DNA of 51,669 nt from Promethearchaeota archaeon (GCA_014729055.1 WJKO01000639.1:1-51669), one strand, 5' to 3'. Positions 12,119 through 23,036 are shown, counted from the stretch's first letter. Translations and numbers: made by a program. Notes: generated by a model from the letters alone, not told the origin.

Positions 12119-13279
12119 TTGACTTGTCATAAGCTTAAAAGAAAAGCGCGAAGAAAAAGGTGGATAAACCCCCTTAAATCAGCAGAGCTCTATTATGAAG
12201 CAGCTCAATGTTTTGAACGAGAGGGTAAAGAAGAATTAACCGCTAAAATGATTTACCAATCGTTAAAAATGTACAGCAAATGGTTGAGCAAAAATACTAT
12301 TTCTGCGAATATTATAATGGATGATGTATTAAGAATTACTAAGAAAGGGATAAAAACCTTCAAAACTCACAATCCAGGGATAAATACTAAAACATTAAAT
12401 AGTATTATAGGAAATCTTTTACTCTTAAAAGACGTGCAAGGGTATTTTGACTGGAAAAATAAAAGTGAAGCCGCCTTTCTGACCATTGAATTGGCTGAAT
12501 TTGGTAGCAGGAATGGTCTTTTTTCAGAACAGCAAATCCAAAAGATTACCACTACTGTTGAAGAAATTGCGAATAGTTTAATGAAAGCTGGTAATGAGCT
12601 TCTCACGGGAGCGAAATTTATTGAGGCTTCCAAGAGGTTTCTTAATGCTTCTTTAATTTTCTCTAAAATTAACCAACCAAAAATGAATCTGGCTATGCAA
12701 AAATATGCCAAAGCTAAGAAATTAATCGGAAAAATGGCTTTGGGAGAAGATAAATATGATAAAGCTGCTTTCGCACTGAAAGACGCGTTTAAGGCATATC
12801 TTGATTTAGAGGATATTCCAGAAGCCTTGGACTGTAAAGCTTTATTAGAAAAGTCTCTTTCGAGGGGGAAAGAAATCTATAATGAGCAAGATAAAACTTC
12901 TTATAAAAAGATATTACTCCTCGAGGAAGAATTCCAACAGCTTTCCAAGTCATTGGCAGATCTCCAAAAGGCAAGAAAACCATCAATTATAAAAGAATCC
13001 CCAAAGCCAATAGAGGAAACAACTCCAGAACCTTTGAAATCCAACACTCAACAAATAATTAGTGCTAAAGGAGTAACCGGGAAACTACAGGATGCATCTA
13101 TTGTTGATCTAAGAAAAGAAAAATTTGCTATTGAACAAACGATTGCTTCGATTGAACAGATGTATCGTGATGGTCTTCTATCCTCCGAGGATTTCGCCCG
13201 ACTATTGTTAGGGAACAATCGGAAATTATATCAAATAAGTCACATTATTGAGGAACGAAAAAAAACAAATACGAGTTGA
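12119..13279 (+). CDS. Helical-repeat (TPR/SNAP-like) protein with C-terminal short helical motif
   Basis: 386 aa; 'AELYYEAAQCFEREGKEELTAKMIYQSLKMYSKW' helical-hairpin pattern; C-term 'IEQMYRDGLLSSEDFARLLLGN'; TTG start preceded by GAGGGT. Confidence 0.7.
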   Translation: MTCHKLKRKARRKRWINPLKSAELYYEAAQCFEREGKEELTAKMIYQSLKMYSKWLSKNTISANIIMDDVLRITKKGIKTFKTHNPGINTKTLNSIIGNLLLLKDVQGYFDWKNKSEAAFLTIELAEFGSRNGLFSEQQIQKITTTVEEIANSLMKAGNELLTGAKFIEASKRFLNASLIFSKINQPKMNLAMQKYAKAKKLIGKMALGEDKYDKAAFALKDAFKAYLDLEDIPEALDCKALLEKSLSRGKEIYNEQDKTSYKKILLLEEEFQQLSKSLADLQKARKPSIIKESPKPIEETTPEPLKSNTQQIISAKGVTGKLQDASIVDLRKEKFAIEQTIASIEQMYRDGLLSSEDFARLLLGNNRKLYQISHIIEERKKTNTS

Positions 13280-13323
13280 GTGAATTATAGTAAGAGTAGC
13301 TCTTTCGGAAGGTTGGAGTATTA

Positions 13324-14748
13324 ATGGAAACGGTGTTATTAGCAAGTGATATTAATTCATTACTAGCTAAATTAGATAAAATTGTCCTGAAATATAATTC
13401 CTTAATTAATTTCGAAGTTAATCAAGGATTAATTGAATTAAGAGGAGAAGAATATTCTGGAACTAGTGAACGGATCTGTACTGAGATTATTTCCATGGAG
13501 AGATATTTAAGACGGGCAAAGGAACCAAAAATCCTTCCATTTAGAAAGGCGGTTGATGAAATACGGGAGCAGGTCCTCAAACTGAAAAAAGCTTATGAAA
13601 GTGATCCAAATCAAATTGATAAAAAAGAAGTCACATTAGCATTTGATTACATTATTCAAAACACCACCTATCTTAAAGAGTTAATAATAAATTTGATACG
13701 AATTATTGACATTTATTGGTATATGAGAGAAAAGGAAGAGACCTTTACAGGAACCAAGCCAACCGATCTGAAAGCAATAAATGCCTGGATCCAGAAATTT
13801 AGACACAACGAAAGATTGGACTTTCACCAATTAATAGCTAATTTTTATGAAACACGTCGTGGGGGTAGCGAAGAAATTTGGAAGGATCCTTTGCCTTGGG
13901 AAGATGTTTGTCCCTCCTGTGGCTGGCCTATTGGTTCTAAAGAGAGCATTTGTCCAAAGTGTCGTATGGAAATAAAGCGATGTGTTTTCTGTAATAAGCC
14001 AATTGATATTGAAGCACAAGAAGGAGTGGTTATTGTTACGGAGAAGGGGGAAGAACGAGAGATAATAGATCATTGTACAAATTGTGGACGAGGATTCCAT
14101 TTGGAGCATATCCTTAATAATCTCAGAGAACATGAGCGGTGTCCTAATTGTGGGGTGAAATTAGAATTAGCCAAAACTCGAGATGATATTTTGGCCAGCT
14201 ATAATTTCCAAGATCAAGAAGATAAAATGATTGAAATGGAAAATTTATTGCGAGAATTACATAAGAAATTTGAAAAAATAAGCCAAACGGTTGAAGAAAG
14301 AACAATTGCTCGAGAGACGGTAGATAAATTTTTCCAGTTTGAAGCTCATTTAAAGTTCATTAGTGATAAAGTCACTAAAATTGACACTACCACGGAAGAA
14401 ATTAAGAAAGAGGTAAGGGTTGTTCGAGGATTACTCGTAAAACTGGATGATCAAATGTTAACGAGAATCACAGAAGCCCATAAAGATGATTCTAACTGGA
14501 AGAAGGGAGCGAGAATGGTTACAGAAGAAGCTTGTGGGAAAGGTTTGGAACTTATGGGAGAGACGGTTAGTGAAGGGTTGGGAATAAAACAAATATTAAC
14601 GAAGTATATCAAGGACCCTACGGTAGCCTTATTGAAAGTTATTAAAGACTTCTTTGTTGAAAAAATGAAAAGTGAAGTATTTAATTTAAAGAACTGGGCA
14701 AAAGTAATTCAGTTTCTATTCGCAATAGCTTTACCATTAATAATCTAA
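13324..14748 (+). CDS. Tail-anchored zinc-ribbon + RING/treble-clef-like protein with coiled coils
   Basis: 474 aa; CPSCGWPIGSKESICPKC zinc ribbon; CVFCNKPI...HCTNCGRGFHLEHILNNLREHERCPNCG (RING/Prok-RING-like spacing); C-terminal hydrophobic VIQFLFAIALPLII. Confidence 0.75.
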   Translation: METVLLASDINSLLAKLDKIVLKYNSLINFEVNQGLIELRGEEYSGTSERICTEIISMERYLRRAKEPKILPFRKAVDEIREQVLKLKKAYESDPNQIDKKEVTLAFDYIIQNTTYLKELIINLIRIIDIYWYMREKEETFTGTKPTDLKAINAWIQKFRHNERLDFHQLIANFYETRRGGSEEIWKDPLPWEDVCPSCGWPIGSKESICPKCRMEIKRCVFCNKPIDIEAQEGVVIVTEKGEEREIIDHCTNCGRGFHLEHILNNLREHERCPNCGVKLELAKTRDDILASYNFQDQEDKMIEMENLLRELHKKFEKISQTVEERTIARETVDKFFQFEAHLKFISDKVTKIDTTTEEIKKEVRVVRGLLVKLDDQMLTRITEAHKDDSNWKKGARMVTEEACGKGLELMGETVSEGLGIKQILTKYIKDPTVALLKVIKDFFVEKMKSEVFNLKNWAKVIQFLFAIALPLII

Positions 14749-14817
14749 TTACCGCCAATAATTTTAATAACTCAGTTCGGAAAGGGAGAGCTCTAAAAAG
14801 AAAGAGATTGACTACTA

Positions 14818-17800
14818 TCAAGTTACCTTTTTCTCACAAACCCTATTTGTGCATTCTCTACAAGCAGCTGCTTTTTGCTCCCATCGTTCGTTGAAAAGAT
14901 CAACATATTGGTATATTTCATTTTTATTCTCAATATACTCCATATAATCATTTTTTCCACTTAAGCCAGTGGTAGTAAAATTGGCACTCCCAAATAGCAC
15001 ACTTTTTTTATCAACGATCATCATTTTCGTATGGATATTTCTACAGAATTTTACCGAGATATTAGGAATATCAGCTACAAGTTGTATAAATGTTCGATGA
15101 TAATCATTTTTTTCACCAGGTTCTGTTGTCATAATACGGACTTTAACATCCCGTTGGGTAGCCGCTTCTCCCAATAATTCAAGCAAACCTATTTGAATAT
15201 GATCCTTCTCTGTCTGAACCTCTCGAACATTATGTATTATGAAAACCATAATATCAATTGTTTGGGTCGCTTTTTTGATCAATTGTTTAACTTTAAGTCC
15301 GATATCAATAGATTCTAAAATTATCTCTATCCCCCTTTTTGAATCCTCGAGTGGGGGGGAGGAAGATTTAACAATAATTTGTTTAGATTTTTCTTGCTTC
15401 AGTTCAATAACCCTTTTTTCTCTAAAAACACTTCCCCTATCATCATCAATTATTTTGCTATGGCGCAAGTCAATCTGGCGAGAAATCTCACTCAAAGTCT
15501 TTTCTAATTCAGTATAAACTTGCTCAAATAATATCTCAGAAATATCAACATCAATTCGGGAAGAAATTTCTCTTATCGGCTGACGTTTTAATTTTATCGA
15601 AAGAGCGATAGCTTTACTAATGGCTTCTTTAAAAAAGCAAGTTTTATTGTGAGCTGATAGGTGTAGCATTAATTCTTTGATTTTTGATTTTTCATTAAAG
15701 TTTTTGAGTAAATCATAGGTAGTATCTTTTGACCAACCAAATTCATTATGGAATTCAGTTACTAAATCTTGAGGAATGAAAACTCGGTTTTGATCTTCTT
15801 TATGGCTAAATTCCTTCCGTTGTTTTAAGAGAAATTGGAATAAGATATATCCTAGATCTAATTTTTTGTGATATGCCTTCGAGGGATCAAGCTTGAAAGG
15901 TAAAACTAACAATTTCCATTTCTTTTCATAATGCTTTTTCTCTCGGTTCTGTAAAATACTCAAATCATAGGGTTCATAAGTTAACTTTAACTCAAGAGGG
16001 ATTTCTGTGGGAGCTTTTCTCAAAGATAAAGTAATAGGTCTTATGAGGTGTTTTGAAGGGTTCATTGGTTGTTTATCAAAAGCCACATAATCATTTGGAT
16101 AATCAAAAGAAATGACTCCACGAAACTCCTCAGGAGTTTCGATTGAATATTTAACTTCCTTGGCAATACCATTACCAATATTCCGAAATTCCAAGGTAAA
16201 AATCAATTCCTTTTGTTGATTGATTGAACTTAAAAGAATGATCTCTTCATCGGAACGGTGAATTCCACCGACAATATCTGTTATGATATTGGGTTCATGT
16301 AATTCTATTGGAAATTCTAAAGTATGGGGATTATTTCCCCGATAAGCAATCCACCTTTCAGAATCAGGAGAATTCTTCCATTGATAGTATAATTCAATTT
16401 CCCCCCTTCCTTCCCCTAATTTCTCAACAATCAAAGAAATAGTATCATACCAAATTGATGTTTCTTGATCAGTCACTGCTCGAGAGGATAGTTGGTACCA
16501 ACCAGTTTCCAGCTTCGTATAAGGACCAGTTGGATCCACAATAGAAAGGTTATTTGATATTCTCAATAGGGGGGTTATATTAAATGCCTTAACTCGGTTA
16601 TTATTCGTTAAAGCTACCCTTAATTCTATTTGTTCTCCGACTTCGACCGCTTGAGATATTTGGGAAATTAGAGTAGAACTAATTTTCGGCAGTTTTTTAA
16701 CTATTTCAATGGGTATGGGCTTAACCACATATGAGCCATAATTTGTTTTAATGGTGAATGGCCCAAGAAAACCCTTTCCAGTAGCTAGTGGCTCAAATTT
16801 ATAATGAATTTCTAAGAGTTCACTAGTATTATATCCTTTCTCAAATGTTGAGGGTTCCTTTAAAATTTGGTTTACCAGTTTCCCTTGACCATCTTCAATC
16901 TTAGTGATTTCCACCGGAATTAATGGTTTGATTATAAGATGAAAATCGAAGACGGTTCCTTCTTCAATAAAATCAAAAGTCTTCTCTAAAACGAAGTGTT
17001 TTTGAATATCAAAGATTTCTTGGGAATTAAATTCAACATATCCTGTAAGAACATCGAAATCCGGATGTGTTGGCCTACTTTTGTATAATAATTCATAGGG
17101 AACTTTGACATTGGTGACTCCTTTAATTTTATAACCAAAAGAAATTTCCAAACTTTCCCCAGCTTTAATTCGCGGGGCAAGATTAATATGGTTATTAGCT
17201 AAGTCAACTCCCAAGATAGTATCATTAAAATGAGTTTCTGAGAAAATAAAATCAATCTGTTCATGAGCTATTTCTAATCGCAGAGAATAGAGATCGGTCT
17301 TTGATTTGTTAGTGATTATGAAATAACCTCGCGAGCCAATATTGGGAAAATTAGTTTCTTCCACAAAGATTTTATGGTCAATTTGATCCGGTTGAAGAGG
17401 TATTATCCGATCTTTTCTTGATTCTTTTATTTGAATTCTTTGAGCCTTTTCCCAATAGCTATTATAAAATTCCTCTAAATCCTCCAGAATTTCTTTTCGA
17501 GCCCGGGATTCTTCATTAGAAACAGAAGAACCAATTTTTTTTTCTATTAGTTGAGCAAGTTTAGCAGAATTCAATATTACATTCATTTTTTTGAAAATTT
17601 GCATTATTTTCTCTTCTGCAACAAGATTATTAGAAGAGGCGTTAATAAGAGAATACTCCATTTTATTTGCATAGATAGTCTTTAACTTGGAGAAAATAGC
17701 TGGCCCCCAATTTTCAGGAAGCAGAGCAGAAACGAATAATGCATATCTCGGGTCCATATTTTCAAGGTCTTTATTCTTTCGTTTTATTACAGCAAAAACC

Positions 17801-18813
17801 AAAGTAACATCTAAGTTCTTCAATTTCTTAACATAGAGTGATTTATTTTCTAATTCTATATCTGAGGAGAAATTAGAGACAGTTATTTGATTCGAAGAAC
17901 CATCTTCTTGAAGATGGTGAGAGAACAATAGTAGTTCATTAGAATAAGTAATTCCCATCGAATAGAGGATATTTTTATCGGGAAGAAGAGAAGGGTCTTC
18001 AAAAATTATTGGATAATCAATAGATGAATCTTTAAAGGGTTCAATGCCTTTATTACTTATCTTAAAAATTTTAAAACCAGTATGACCACGGCCATAAAGG
18101 ATCACTTCTTCCTCATTAAGGGGAAGAGAAACAATATTATTAAAACGATATTCCAACCCCTGTAAAAAAAACCTTGAAAGCTCGTGTTTTTCTTCCTTAT
18201 CGATAATCAATAAAAGTAACCCGGAATCTTGGGGATTCATGGAAGCTAAATTAACAATCATATAAAATTTTGTTATAATAGAGGGGAAGAAAATTAAATC
18301 ACAATCGGTTATCCGAGCGGAGGGCAATTGTAAATTATAATTACTTGAATCATATAATTCCTTTAATGTACCCGTTGCATATTCATATATGCTAAATTTT
18401 TGACTATCATAAAAAATGAAGAAGTTTTTACCGGCAATTTCTTTACATTTGCATTGGGTATTCCCAACATTTATTTTCCAATGCTCTAATTCAATCAACC
18501 TATTTCTTTCCGGGCTTAAAATGCATCGAGCTATTATTCCGTTACTATAGATAACTATTAGATCATTTGAGCCATTTTCGTCATTTCGAAGAGAGGTGAT
18601 TTTATTGATAGAAATTGGTCGAGAAGCATAAATAGTTTCCTCTTGAACCCTTTCACCAAATTTGATATAGCCTATGCGTTTCTCCTTTAAAGAAGCTTTT
18701 TTGAGATAAATGAATTCAGGAATACCGCAAGAGTCAATATCTGCAATAATAAACTTCTCAGCAATTTCTTCGGGATAGAAATCATCCGAACTATATAACG
18801 AACAAAATTCCAA
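14818..18813 (-). CDS. Large multidomain protein: N-terminal VCBS/propeller-like region, CARDB/Ig-like domains, C-terminal single-HKD phospholipase D-like domain
   Basis: 1331 aa; HKD motif 'IHTKMMIVDKKSVLFGSANFTTTGLSG'; Ig-like 'VGEQIELRVALTNNNRVKAFNITPLLRISNN'; no signal peptide; C-terminal CREC..RVC. Confidence 0.8.
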   Translation of the reverse strand: MEFCSLYSSDDFYPEEIAEKFIIADIDSCGIPEFIYLKKASLKEKRIGYIKFGERVQEETIYASRPISINKITSLRNDENGSNDLIVIYSNGIIARCILSPERNRLIELEHWKINVGNTQCKCKEIAGKNFFIFYDSQKFSIYEYATGTLKELYDSSNYNLQLPSARITDCDLIFFPSIITKFYMIVNLASMNPQDSGLLLLIIDKEEKHELSRFFLQGLEYRFNNIVSLPLNEEEVILYGRGHTGFKIFKISNKGIEPFKDSSIDYPIIFEDPSLLPDKNILYSMGITYSNELLLFSHHLQEDGSSNQITVSNFSSDIELENKSLYVKKLKNLDVTLVFAVIKRKNKDLENMDPRYALFVSALLPENWGPAIFSKLKTIYANKMEYSLINASSNNLVAEEKIMQIFKKMNVILNSAKLAQLIEKKIGSSVSNEESRARKEILEDLEEFYNSYWEKAQRIQIKESRKDRIIPLQPDQIDHKIFVEETNFPNIGSRGYFIITNKSKTDLYSLRLEIAHEQIDFIFSETHFNDTILGVDLANNHINLAPRIKAGESLEISFGYKIKGVTNVKVPYELLYKSRPTHPDFDVLTGYVEFNSQEIFDIQKHFVLEKTFDFIEEGTVFDFHLIIKPLIPVEITKIEDGQGKLVNQILKEPSTFEKGYNTSELLEIHYKFEPLATGKGFLGPFTIKTNYGSYVVKPIPIEIVKKLPKISSTLISQISQAVEVGEQIELRVALTNNNRVKAFNITPLLRISNNLSIVDPTGPYTKLETGWYQLSSRAVTDQETSIWYDTISLIVEKLGEGRGEIELYYQWKNSPDSERWIAYRGNNPHTLEFPIELHEPNIITDIVGGIHRSDEEIILLSSINQQKELIFTLEFRNIGNGIAKEVKYSIETPEEFRGVISFDYPNDYVAFDKQPMNPSKHLIRPITLSLRKAPTEIPLELKLTYEPYDLSILQNREKKHYEKKWKLLVLPFKLDPSKAYHKKLDLGYILFQFLLKQRKEFSHKEDQNRVFIPQDLVTEFHNEFGWSKDTTYDLLKNFNEKSKIKELMLHLSAHNKTCFFKEAISKAIALSIKLKRQPIREISSRIDVDISEILFEQVYTELEKTLSEISRQIDLRHSKIIDDDRGSVFREKRVIELKQEKSKQIIVKSSSPPLEDSKRGIEIILESIDIGLKVKQLIKKATQTIDIMVFIIHNVREVQTEKDHIQIGLLELLGEAATQRDVKVRIMTTEPGEKNDYHRTFIQLVADIPNISVKFCRNIHTKMMIVDKKSVLFGSANFTTTGLSGKNDYMEYIENKNEIYQYVDLFNERWEQKAAACRECTNRVCEKKVT

Positions 18814-18819
18814 GTTATT

Positions 18820-21800
18820 TTACTCCTCGTTTTCGTTTTTAACCCCAAATATCTGTTTTAATGACTTTTCAGATTTTAATTCATTTTGGTAATGTAACCA
18901 TTCTTTTCTTATTTTAGCCTTGTCATCTTTTTTAAGGTTCTTTAGAGCTTCTTTCACATATTTTTTCGCTAATTGTCTAACAATCTTAGGAGAAGAATCT
19001 TCGATGTTAGTTAATTCCTGTAAAGTAGTATAAAGTGGAGGGGTGTGGTTATAGTTTATGCATACAGCCAAAAATTCCATACTCAGCTTTTTGAATTGTC
19101 TTTTCTTATTAAATTTAAGAAGCAAAGATTTCAGTATTTGTATTAAGGGATTTTGGATTTCGTTTAGAAAATCCAAATCGGGTTCCGTGTTTTTCTTAAT
19201 GGACAAAGAGTCCATCAGAAGGTCAGCTATGGATAAAAGATAATTAGATCTACTGGATTCACGAGGGAAAATTTGTTGGTGTTTGAGAAAGAAAGCAGAC
19301 CAATAAACAATTAAAGATTCAATATTAAGAGAGGGAAGTTTCTTGTTAGCTCGGGCTTTGGATAAATATAATAAAAGATCAGTTAACGGTTTAGCATTAG
19401 AAGGAGTATGTTGAGTGCTCTTTATTAAGAGTAATACTGAATTATGGATAAATGCCACTAAATTTGTTTGATCTAATTTATCCCCTAATCCAATCAACCG
19501 ATCTACTTGTTGCGCTAAATATGGTGTAAGATTGTCGACAAAGTCAGTAGTATTTTTTAAAATATTTTTATTAGCTAAGTCAACAAGAGCCCGATAACAA
19601 TAATAATTTCGAATGAGGAACTCCTTTTTCAAATTATTCCGATTCAATGATTTTAAGAATTTATGATAAGAGTCAAAGTTTTGAAGAGTTGATGAATATT
19701 CAACGAGCCGATACAAATTACCGTAAACCTTTCGACCAATGAATAAATCATCCCTATCTTGAGAATAATAAAGACCAAGTAAATCAAACAATAAAAGGGT
19801 AACAAAGTTACTAACTTGCTTAGTTTGATTCTCTATCAAAAAGTCGATAATTTTATGGATATCAGATTCAATTCGATCCATTGGAAAATCAAAGTGTTCA
19901 TCAAAAAGGTCCCCCCGATACTGGGAGAGTAGTTCTTGTTGTAAGTCAAAACGGGGGAAATTAATTCTCTTTACGAATTCGATAGTTAAATCAAACCAAT
20001 GACTTTGGGCTTTCAACCACTCTGGTTGATGCTGAATAAGGATAGTTCTAATCTCAAACCAAAGTTTTTTCAATTCCTCTTTATCATCTTTGTGCGGGAT
20101 TAATTGAAGGTATTTCATTAAATTATCATAAAATTCCTGGAAATCAGCTTTCTTCTTCTTGATAGGAATTTCCCATAAGGCTTTGTGGCAGTTCTCAGCT
20201 ATTTTAAGATAAGGCTCTTTCCTCTCACATAATTTGGAAACATACATAATAATCTCGGAAAGATTCTTTTTATAGCCATAATCAAAAAGGATATTCGTTT
20301 TTTGGTATCTGAATTTTGCAATTTCTTTTAGAATTTGATCCGCCGCTAATTCTTGAGCTTTTTTAATAAAATCTTTATCCAGAATATTTACAATAAAGTT
20401 GAAAAGATTCTTTGGGGTCCAACTTGAGAAATATTGCTTGATAATATCAAATAAATATTCAAGTTCTTTTTGAGTTTCGACTTTTTCCAAATTACTTTTA
20501 GTAAATGAATTAATATTAATAGACTTTAATCCGAGCATGTTTATTAAAGAACTACAGATTTTTCTTGAAAAGAGACCAGTTTCTAAATAATTTTCTAATA
20601 ATAATCGAGAAATTTTTTCGATTTCTTTATCTTGAAATAAATCACGAGAGGAATAGATAATATTGACTATCTCTAAAATTACAGCATTCACTAGTTCTGG
20701 TTTTTGGGCAACTTTTTCTTGGGATAAAATATTTTCAATTATCTGATAAAATTGATCGACTTTAATTGTATGATAATTAAGTGAACTTGCAAGGTTGTCG
20801 GTTAACTCTAGTACCAAATTCTCTAACTTATCCGCTTTAACCACAGACAATTGTTGAAAAATAACATCTCGATACCTTTTTTGTAGATCACGGATATTGA
20901 CTAAAATTAGTGAACGAGCTGCCACCTGTTTATTATACTCTTGTGATAATTTTACAAGTTGTTGATTATATAAAGGCGAGATTTCAGTAAAGGCATTTTT
21001 AGCAAGCAATTTATTAATCTTATAATCAATCATGGGAAAGACAGTTGCTTGTTGAAGAACAAGATGATCATCAGAGAGATATTTTTTAAAGTGGGAAATT
21101 CTTTGATCCAATCGTTTATTAAATTGCTCTAATTTGGTGAATTCTTTATTCAAAATCATCCGAGTTATTAGTTCTGCTAATGGAAATTTTCGTTCACAAC
21201 CATGAAAAATAGTGCCATCAAACCCAATTATGTTGAGATTCTTAGAATAGATCTTAGAATTTAATTTGGTTTGATAATAAGAAGGAGCAACAATAAGATT
21301 AAAGGGCAAATCTTCTTGAAAAGGTTCAAAATATTTGGTGACAATTCTAATTTTTTTGCGAAGAAAAGCCGGCAAATTGGCTAAAAGAGCGGTGAAGAAA
21401 TGAAAACGATCAGGATCTTTTTGAAATGATCTCCCAAGCTCATCGACTTCTTCTTCAGAATTAGATTCAATAACAATAAGCTTTTCATTAGCAAGAAAGC
21501 AACTAATTATTGTTGAAAATAGATTATGAAGATCCTCCTGGCTAGCTTCAATGAATAAAGCACCATTATTTTGTTTCAACAAATCTTCTTTTAAAGGAAC
21601 GGTGATATAGTTTTCCTCAATGAATTTTTGTTTTGATTTGGCAAAGCAATTAGTCTGTTCTAAATAGAAAGGAATATAGTCAATAGCTTCAAATTCTTCT
21701 TCAGTCAAAATAAGTGTGTGGGTTAAAAGGATAGACCTTCCCACATGATCTAACCCAGCATCTCTAACAAGAGCAACAGCAACCCGATTTGAAGGGAGAT

Positions 21801-22002
21801 CATAAGATAGCAGAATTTTATTTACTTGAAATCCTGGTTGAAATCTATTAGTCGCAAACGAATAATTTAAAATAACCTTGTAAATCTCTTGGGTCTCGAG
21901 CAATTCCTTAGACTTACTAGTTACTTGTTGACCACTCATTCTCTCTGTTTTTGCCGAGGTATACAACAAATGTAACAAATGTAGATCTTTATTTTTTGAC
22001 AT
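18820..22002 (-). CDS. GTPase-associated protein 1-like (GAP1-N-like N-terminus) large alpha-helical protein
   Basis: 1060 aa; N-term 'LLHLLYTSAKTERMSGQQVTSKSKEL...ALVRDAGLDHVGRSILLTHTLILTEEEF' resembles GAP1-N domains; adjacent to two GTPase genes, 7 bp from PLD gene. Confidence 0.65.
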   Translation of the reverse strand: MSKNKDLHLLHLLYTSAKTERMSGQQVTSKSKELLETQEIYKVILNYSFATNRFQPGFQVNKILLSYDLPSNRVAVALVRDAGLDHVGRSILLTHTLILTEEEFEAIDYIPFYLEQTNCFAKSKQKFIEENYITVPLKEDLLKQNNGALFIEASQEDLHNLFSTIISCFLANEKLIVIESNSEEEVDELGRSFQKDPDRFHFFTALLANLPAFLRKKIRIVTKYFEPFQEDLPFNLIVAPSYYQTKLNSKIYSKNLNIIGFDGTIFHGCERKFPLAELITRMILNKEFTKLEQFNKRLDQRISHFKKYLSDDHLVLQQATVFPMIDYKINKLLAKNAFTEISPLYNQQLVKLSQEYNKQVAARSLILVNIRDLQKRYRDVIFQQLSVVKADKLENLVLELTDNLASSLNYHTIKVDQFYQIIENILSQEKVAQKPELVNAVILEIVNIIYSSRDLFQDKEIEKISRLLLENYLETGLFSRKICSSLINMLGLKSININSFTKSNLEKVETQKELEYLFDIIKQYFSSWTPKNLFNFIVNILDKDFIKKAQELAADQILKEIAKFRYQKTNILFDYGYKKNLSEIIMYVSKLCERKEPYLKIAENCHKALWEIPIKKKKADFQEFYDNLMKYLQLIPHKDDKEELKKLWFEIRTILIQHQPEWLKAQSHWFDLTIEFVKRINFPRFDLQQELLSQYRGDLFDEHFDFPMDRIESDIHKIIDFLIENQTKQVSNFVTLLLFDLLGLYYSQDRDDLFIGRKVYGNLYRLVEYSSTLQNFDSYHKFLKSLNRNNLKKEFLIRNYYCYRALVDLANKNILKNTTDFVDNLTPYLAQQVDRLIGLGDKLDQTNLVAFIHNSVLLLIKSTQHTPSNAKPLTDLLLYLSKARANKKLPSLNIESLIVYWSAFFLKHQQIFPRESSRSNYLLSIADLLMDSLSIKKNTEPDLDFLNEIQNPLIQILKSLLLKFNKKRQFKKLSMEFLAVCINYNHTPPLYTTLQELTNIEDSSPKIVRQLAKKYVKEALKNLKKDDKAKIRKEWLHYQNELKSEKSLKQIFGVKNENEE

Positions 22003-22055
22003 CGGATTGACTTTCCTTCTCAGTGAATAATATAGTGATTCTCACTTTTTAATTA

Positions 22056-23036
22056 TTATTCTTTTTCAAGGACTTCTTGTTCAAAGACTTCCTCCTCTTG
22101 TTCAATGACCCCTTCTTTATAAAGCAGATACTTTATGGGGAATAAGACATTTGATGGTTTAATGTTACTTTTGGGAGGTGGCATACTCACTGTCTCACCA
22201 TCAATTGTTTTTACAATTTTTCCCCCCGTAGAAGAGAGAGCACAATAAACGACATCATCGGTAATAGATTTGGCTAAGAGACAAGGGAGAAGATATTTAT
22301 CCCGAAAATAATCATCAACTTTTTCTTCAGGCAATTCTTCTTCATCGTTTTTTGAAACACAAAGAAAAATAGTTAGATCGTTATTTTTTTGTTCTTGATT
22401 CATTTTACAAATCATATATAATAGATTTCGCAATAACACTTTCTGTTTTTTCATTCTTTCTGGCCTTTCACCTGCCGTTGTGACTTCTGTCAAGGGGTCT
22501 AAGAGAAAGATGAAAGCTTTACTTTCCGAGATGATTTCCTCTTGCCGATTAAAGAGAGCTTGCATCTTTGGGTCGAGAGGTTTGGTGAAATCTTCAGCAA
22601 TAATCTCAGGATCGTATAATTCCTGTAAATCTTCACCCGAAACATCATTGGTTGAAACTGTAAAAGCTAATTCGCCAAATTTTTCTCGATATAATAGGTT
22701 ATATCGTAGACCAAAAACAATCCTTTGAAATCTTCCTTTAAAAGTTGGCGGGGGCCAAATTTGTTGTTCATAAATCATTTTATTTAATTCTTGTAAATAC
22801 GTATAACTTTCACCATATTTAGTCATCGTATCAAGGGATAAATAATCTTTTAATTTTCGTGTTTTAAGCTCATGAAAGAGTACTGCTAGATAAACAGTTT
22901 TCCCGGCACCAGTAGCACCAAAAACAGCAATATTATTTTTTATGCTATTGGTATTATTGGTCACTTTTCTATCTTTATTTTTCTTTGGGTGTTTATTTCC
23001 CCGATTTTTCTTCTCTTTTCTTTTTTTAAAGATCAA
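22056..23036 (-). CDS. P-loop GTPase, DO-GTPase-like (GAP1-system type)
   Basis: 326 aa; Walker A GATGAGKTVYLAVLF; G3-like NDVSGEDL; AFIFLLDPL; G4-like SKND. Confidence 0.7.
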   Translation of the reverse strand: MIFKKRKEKKNRGNKHPKKNKDRKVTNNTNSIKNNIAVFGATGAGKTVYLAVLFHELKTRKLKDYLSLDTMTKYGESYTYLQELNKMIYEQQIWPPPTFKGRFQRIVFGLRYNLLYREKFGELAFTVSTNDVSGEDLQELYDPEIIAEDFTKPLDPKMQALFNRQEEIISESKAFIFLLDPLTEVTTAGERPERMKKQKVLLRNLLYMICKMNQEQKNNDLTIFLCVSKNDEEELPEEKVDDYFRDKYLLPCLLAKSITDDVVYCALSSTGGKIVKTIDGETVSMPPPKSNIKPSNVLFPIKYLLYKEGVIEQEEEVFEQEVLEKE

